From JARRPM01 sp963792815 (lineage in GTDB: Bacteria > Pseudomonadota > Gammaproteobacteria > Pseudomonadales > Halieaceae): 64,000 nt of DNA. Below the pieces are notes generated by a model, which was not told the origin of the DNA, made no database searches, and was given only the letters and a program-made list of their open reading frames with translations. Both the position numbers and the translations under genes were made by a program. Where the stretch lies: positions 186,001 through 250,000 of the forward strand of contig CAWBXR010000004.1 of assembly GCA_963792815.1 (NCBI GenBank). Reading direction: 5' to 3'. Shown here in pieces: positions 63,173 to 64,000 of the stretch (the first letter of the stretch is position 1; each line of letters opens with the position of its first letter).

Positions 63173-64000
63173 ATGAGAAAAGTTGATGACACATGGCGCT
63201 CGAGGGCGGTCAGTGCCGAGGACGCTGTCGCCGCAATCGGCAGCGATATGAAGGTTTTTGTACATGGCGCTGCCGCTACCCCCACACCGCTGCTGAACGC
63301 CCTCTGCCGTCGGCAGGACCTGGAGGACGTCAAGTTGTACCACCTGCACCTTGCAGGGGAAGTACCGTTCGCCGAGCCCGGTGCCAACAGCGGCCTGTTT
63401 TCGATTTCACTGTTTACCGGCCCGGCGCTGCGAAAACCGATACGGGAGGGGCGCGCCGACTTCATGCCCATATTCCTGGCAGATATTCCGGGCCTGTTCA
63501 CCTCGGGCAGGGTGCAACTCGACGTGGCCCTGCTCCAGCTGTCACCGCCGGATCGGCAGGGCTTCTGTACTCTGGGCACTTCGGTGGATACCGCCAAGGC
63601 GGCGGCGGATTCCGCTCGTATTGTCATCGCGGAAATCAACGAACAGATGCCCCGTACCCATGGCAATACAGTGGTGAGCCTGGACCGTGTGGCGGCGTTT
63701 ATCCATACGGACCGGCCGCTGATCGAGCATTTTGAAGCGCCGGAAGGCGAAATAGAAGCGCGCATAGGCGCCATCATCGCCGACCTGGTAGAGGACGGGT
63801 CGACCCTGCAAATGGGGGTGGGGGCGATCCCCAATGCCGTACTCAGTCGCCTCCATGACAAGCGTGACCTTGGGGTTCACACTGAAATGTTTTCCGACCG
63901 GGTGATAGAGCTGGTCGATGCGGGTGTTATCAACAACCGCCTGAAGAAGATTCACCCCAACCGCATCACCACCAGCTTTGTCAGCGGTACCAGGGCATTG
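63173..64000 (+). CDS. Acetyl-CoA hydrolase/transferase family protein, 3' end cut by the window
   Basis: 276 codons from ATG 63173 remain open to the right edge. The reading frame gives DMKVFVHGAAATPTPLLNAL, LKLYHLHLAGEVPF-like KLYHLHLAGEVPFAEPGANS, then DYVPIFLSDIP-like DFMPIFLADIPGLFTSGR, LLQLSPPDRQGFCTLGTSVD, MPRTHGNTVVSLDRV and QMGVGAIPNAVLSRLHDKRD, all characteristic of the 4-hydroxybutyrate/acetyl-CoA transferase branch. The catalytic Glu region (GVHTEMFSDRV) is present. It transfers CoA between acetate and another acyl group, or hydrolyses it. GGGGG precedes the ATG by about 8 bases. It is divergent from the DUF1631 gene over 269 bases, in which I see nothing coding. Confidence 0.87.
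   Translation, partial: MRKVDDTWRSRAVSAEDAVAAIGSDMKVFVHGAAATPTPLLNALCRRQDLEDVKLYHLHLAGEVPFAEPGANSGLFSISLFTGPALRKPIREGRADFMPIFLADIPGLFTSGRVQLDVALLQLSPPDRQGFCTLGTSVDTAKAAADSARIVIAEINEQMPRTHGNTVVSLDRVAAFIHTDRPLIEHFEAPEGEIEARIGAIIADLVEDGSTLQMGVGAIPNAVLSRLHDKRDLGVHTEMFSDRVIELVDAGVINNRLKKIHPNRITTSFVSGTRAL

Noticed and set aside
1..64000. CRISPR arrays, tRNA/rRNA genes, insertion sequences, prophage genes
   Set aside because: No regular repeats, cloverleaf-like segments, transposase motifs or phage structural genes were seen by eye; a covariance-model tRNA scan could not be run.

Overview
The window is about 60% G+C, densely coded on both strands, and reads as ordinary chromosome of a free-living, probably marine, gammaproteobacterium. 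The gene mix (cytochrome P450, LLM flavin oxidoreductase, family III CoA-transferase, alkyl-sulfatase-like hydrolase, DUF1631, DUF2452, SDR-DUF2867, amphi-Trp protein, TAXI protein) resembles Halieaceae/OM60-type genomes. That placement is an inference from gene content. I saw no tRNA, rRNA, CRISPR array, insertion sequence or prophage.

Layout. 0-5.8 kb: a sulfotransferase cut by the left edge, a lipocalin-like protein, a lytic transglycosylase, a membrane-anchored FMN/Fe-S glutamate-synthase-domain protein, a VOC protein and a membrane protein. 5.9-11.3 kb: an RND efflux pair (adaptor gene frameshifted) and an outer-membrane barrel. 11.3-18 kb: a PQQ sugar dehydrogenase lipoprotein, a P450, a tyrosine phosphatase, DNA polymerase IV, a SnoaL-like protein and an LLM oxidoreductase. 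18-20.4 kb: a TolB-like/TPR membrane protein coupled to a small lipoprotein. 20.6-24.2 kb: the most striking locus, a nucleotide-transporter-like MFS protein with a C-terminal cadherin-like domain, followed on the same strand by a secreted protein joining a PPP-type phosphatase to a Fam20C/PI3K-like kinase fold. 24.2-31 kb: an FkbM methyltransferase, a TerB-like membrane protein and a rhomboid protease, divergent from a three-gene coiled-coil/membrane operon of unknown function. 31-41 kb: a hydrolase, a TAXI binding lipoprotein overlapping a GltS symporter gene, an M3 peptidase (two frameshifts), two MFS transporters and small proteins. 41-47.3 kb: acyl-CoA metabolism (crotonase, CoA-transferase, SDR, acyl-CoA ligase), most of it frameshifted, ending in a truncated PhoD-like phosphatase. 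47.4-53.6 kb: NfeD and SPFH proteins, a sodium/solute symporter, and an HxlR regulator divergent from a molybdopterin oxidoreductase with a hidden overlapping small gene. 53.8-58.2 kb: an SDR-DUF2867/DUF2452 operon, a coiled-coil gene and a shattered gene. 58.3-64 kb: an alkyl-sulfatase-like lipoprotein, PilZ and DUF1631 proteins, and a CoA-transferase cut by the right edge.

Seven genes carry clear single-base frameshifts: the efflux adaptor (near 6686), the M3 peptidase (two), the CoA-transferase, the SDR, the acyl-CoA ligase (at least two), SDR-DUF2867 and the coiled-coil gene. All but the first lie between 35 and 58 kb. Most are +1 changes and several sit in short homopolymers, so sequencing or assembly error is likelier than real decay, and the genes may be intact in the organism. 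I annotate each as one gene spanning its fragments and give the break point.

Functional threads: periplasmic phospho-chemistry at 20.6-24.2 kb, a possible binding-protein-assisted glutamate carrier at 32-35 kb, and acyl-CoA turnover at 41-47 kb and at the right edge.
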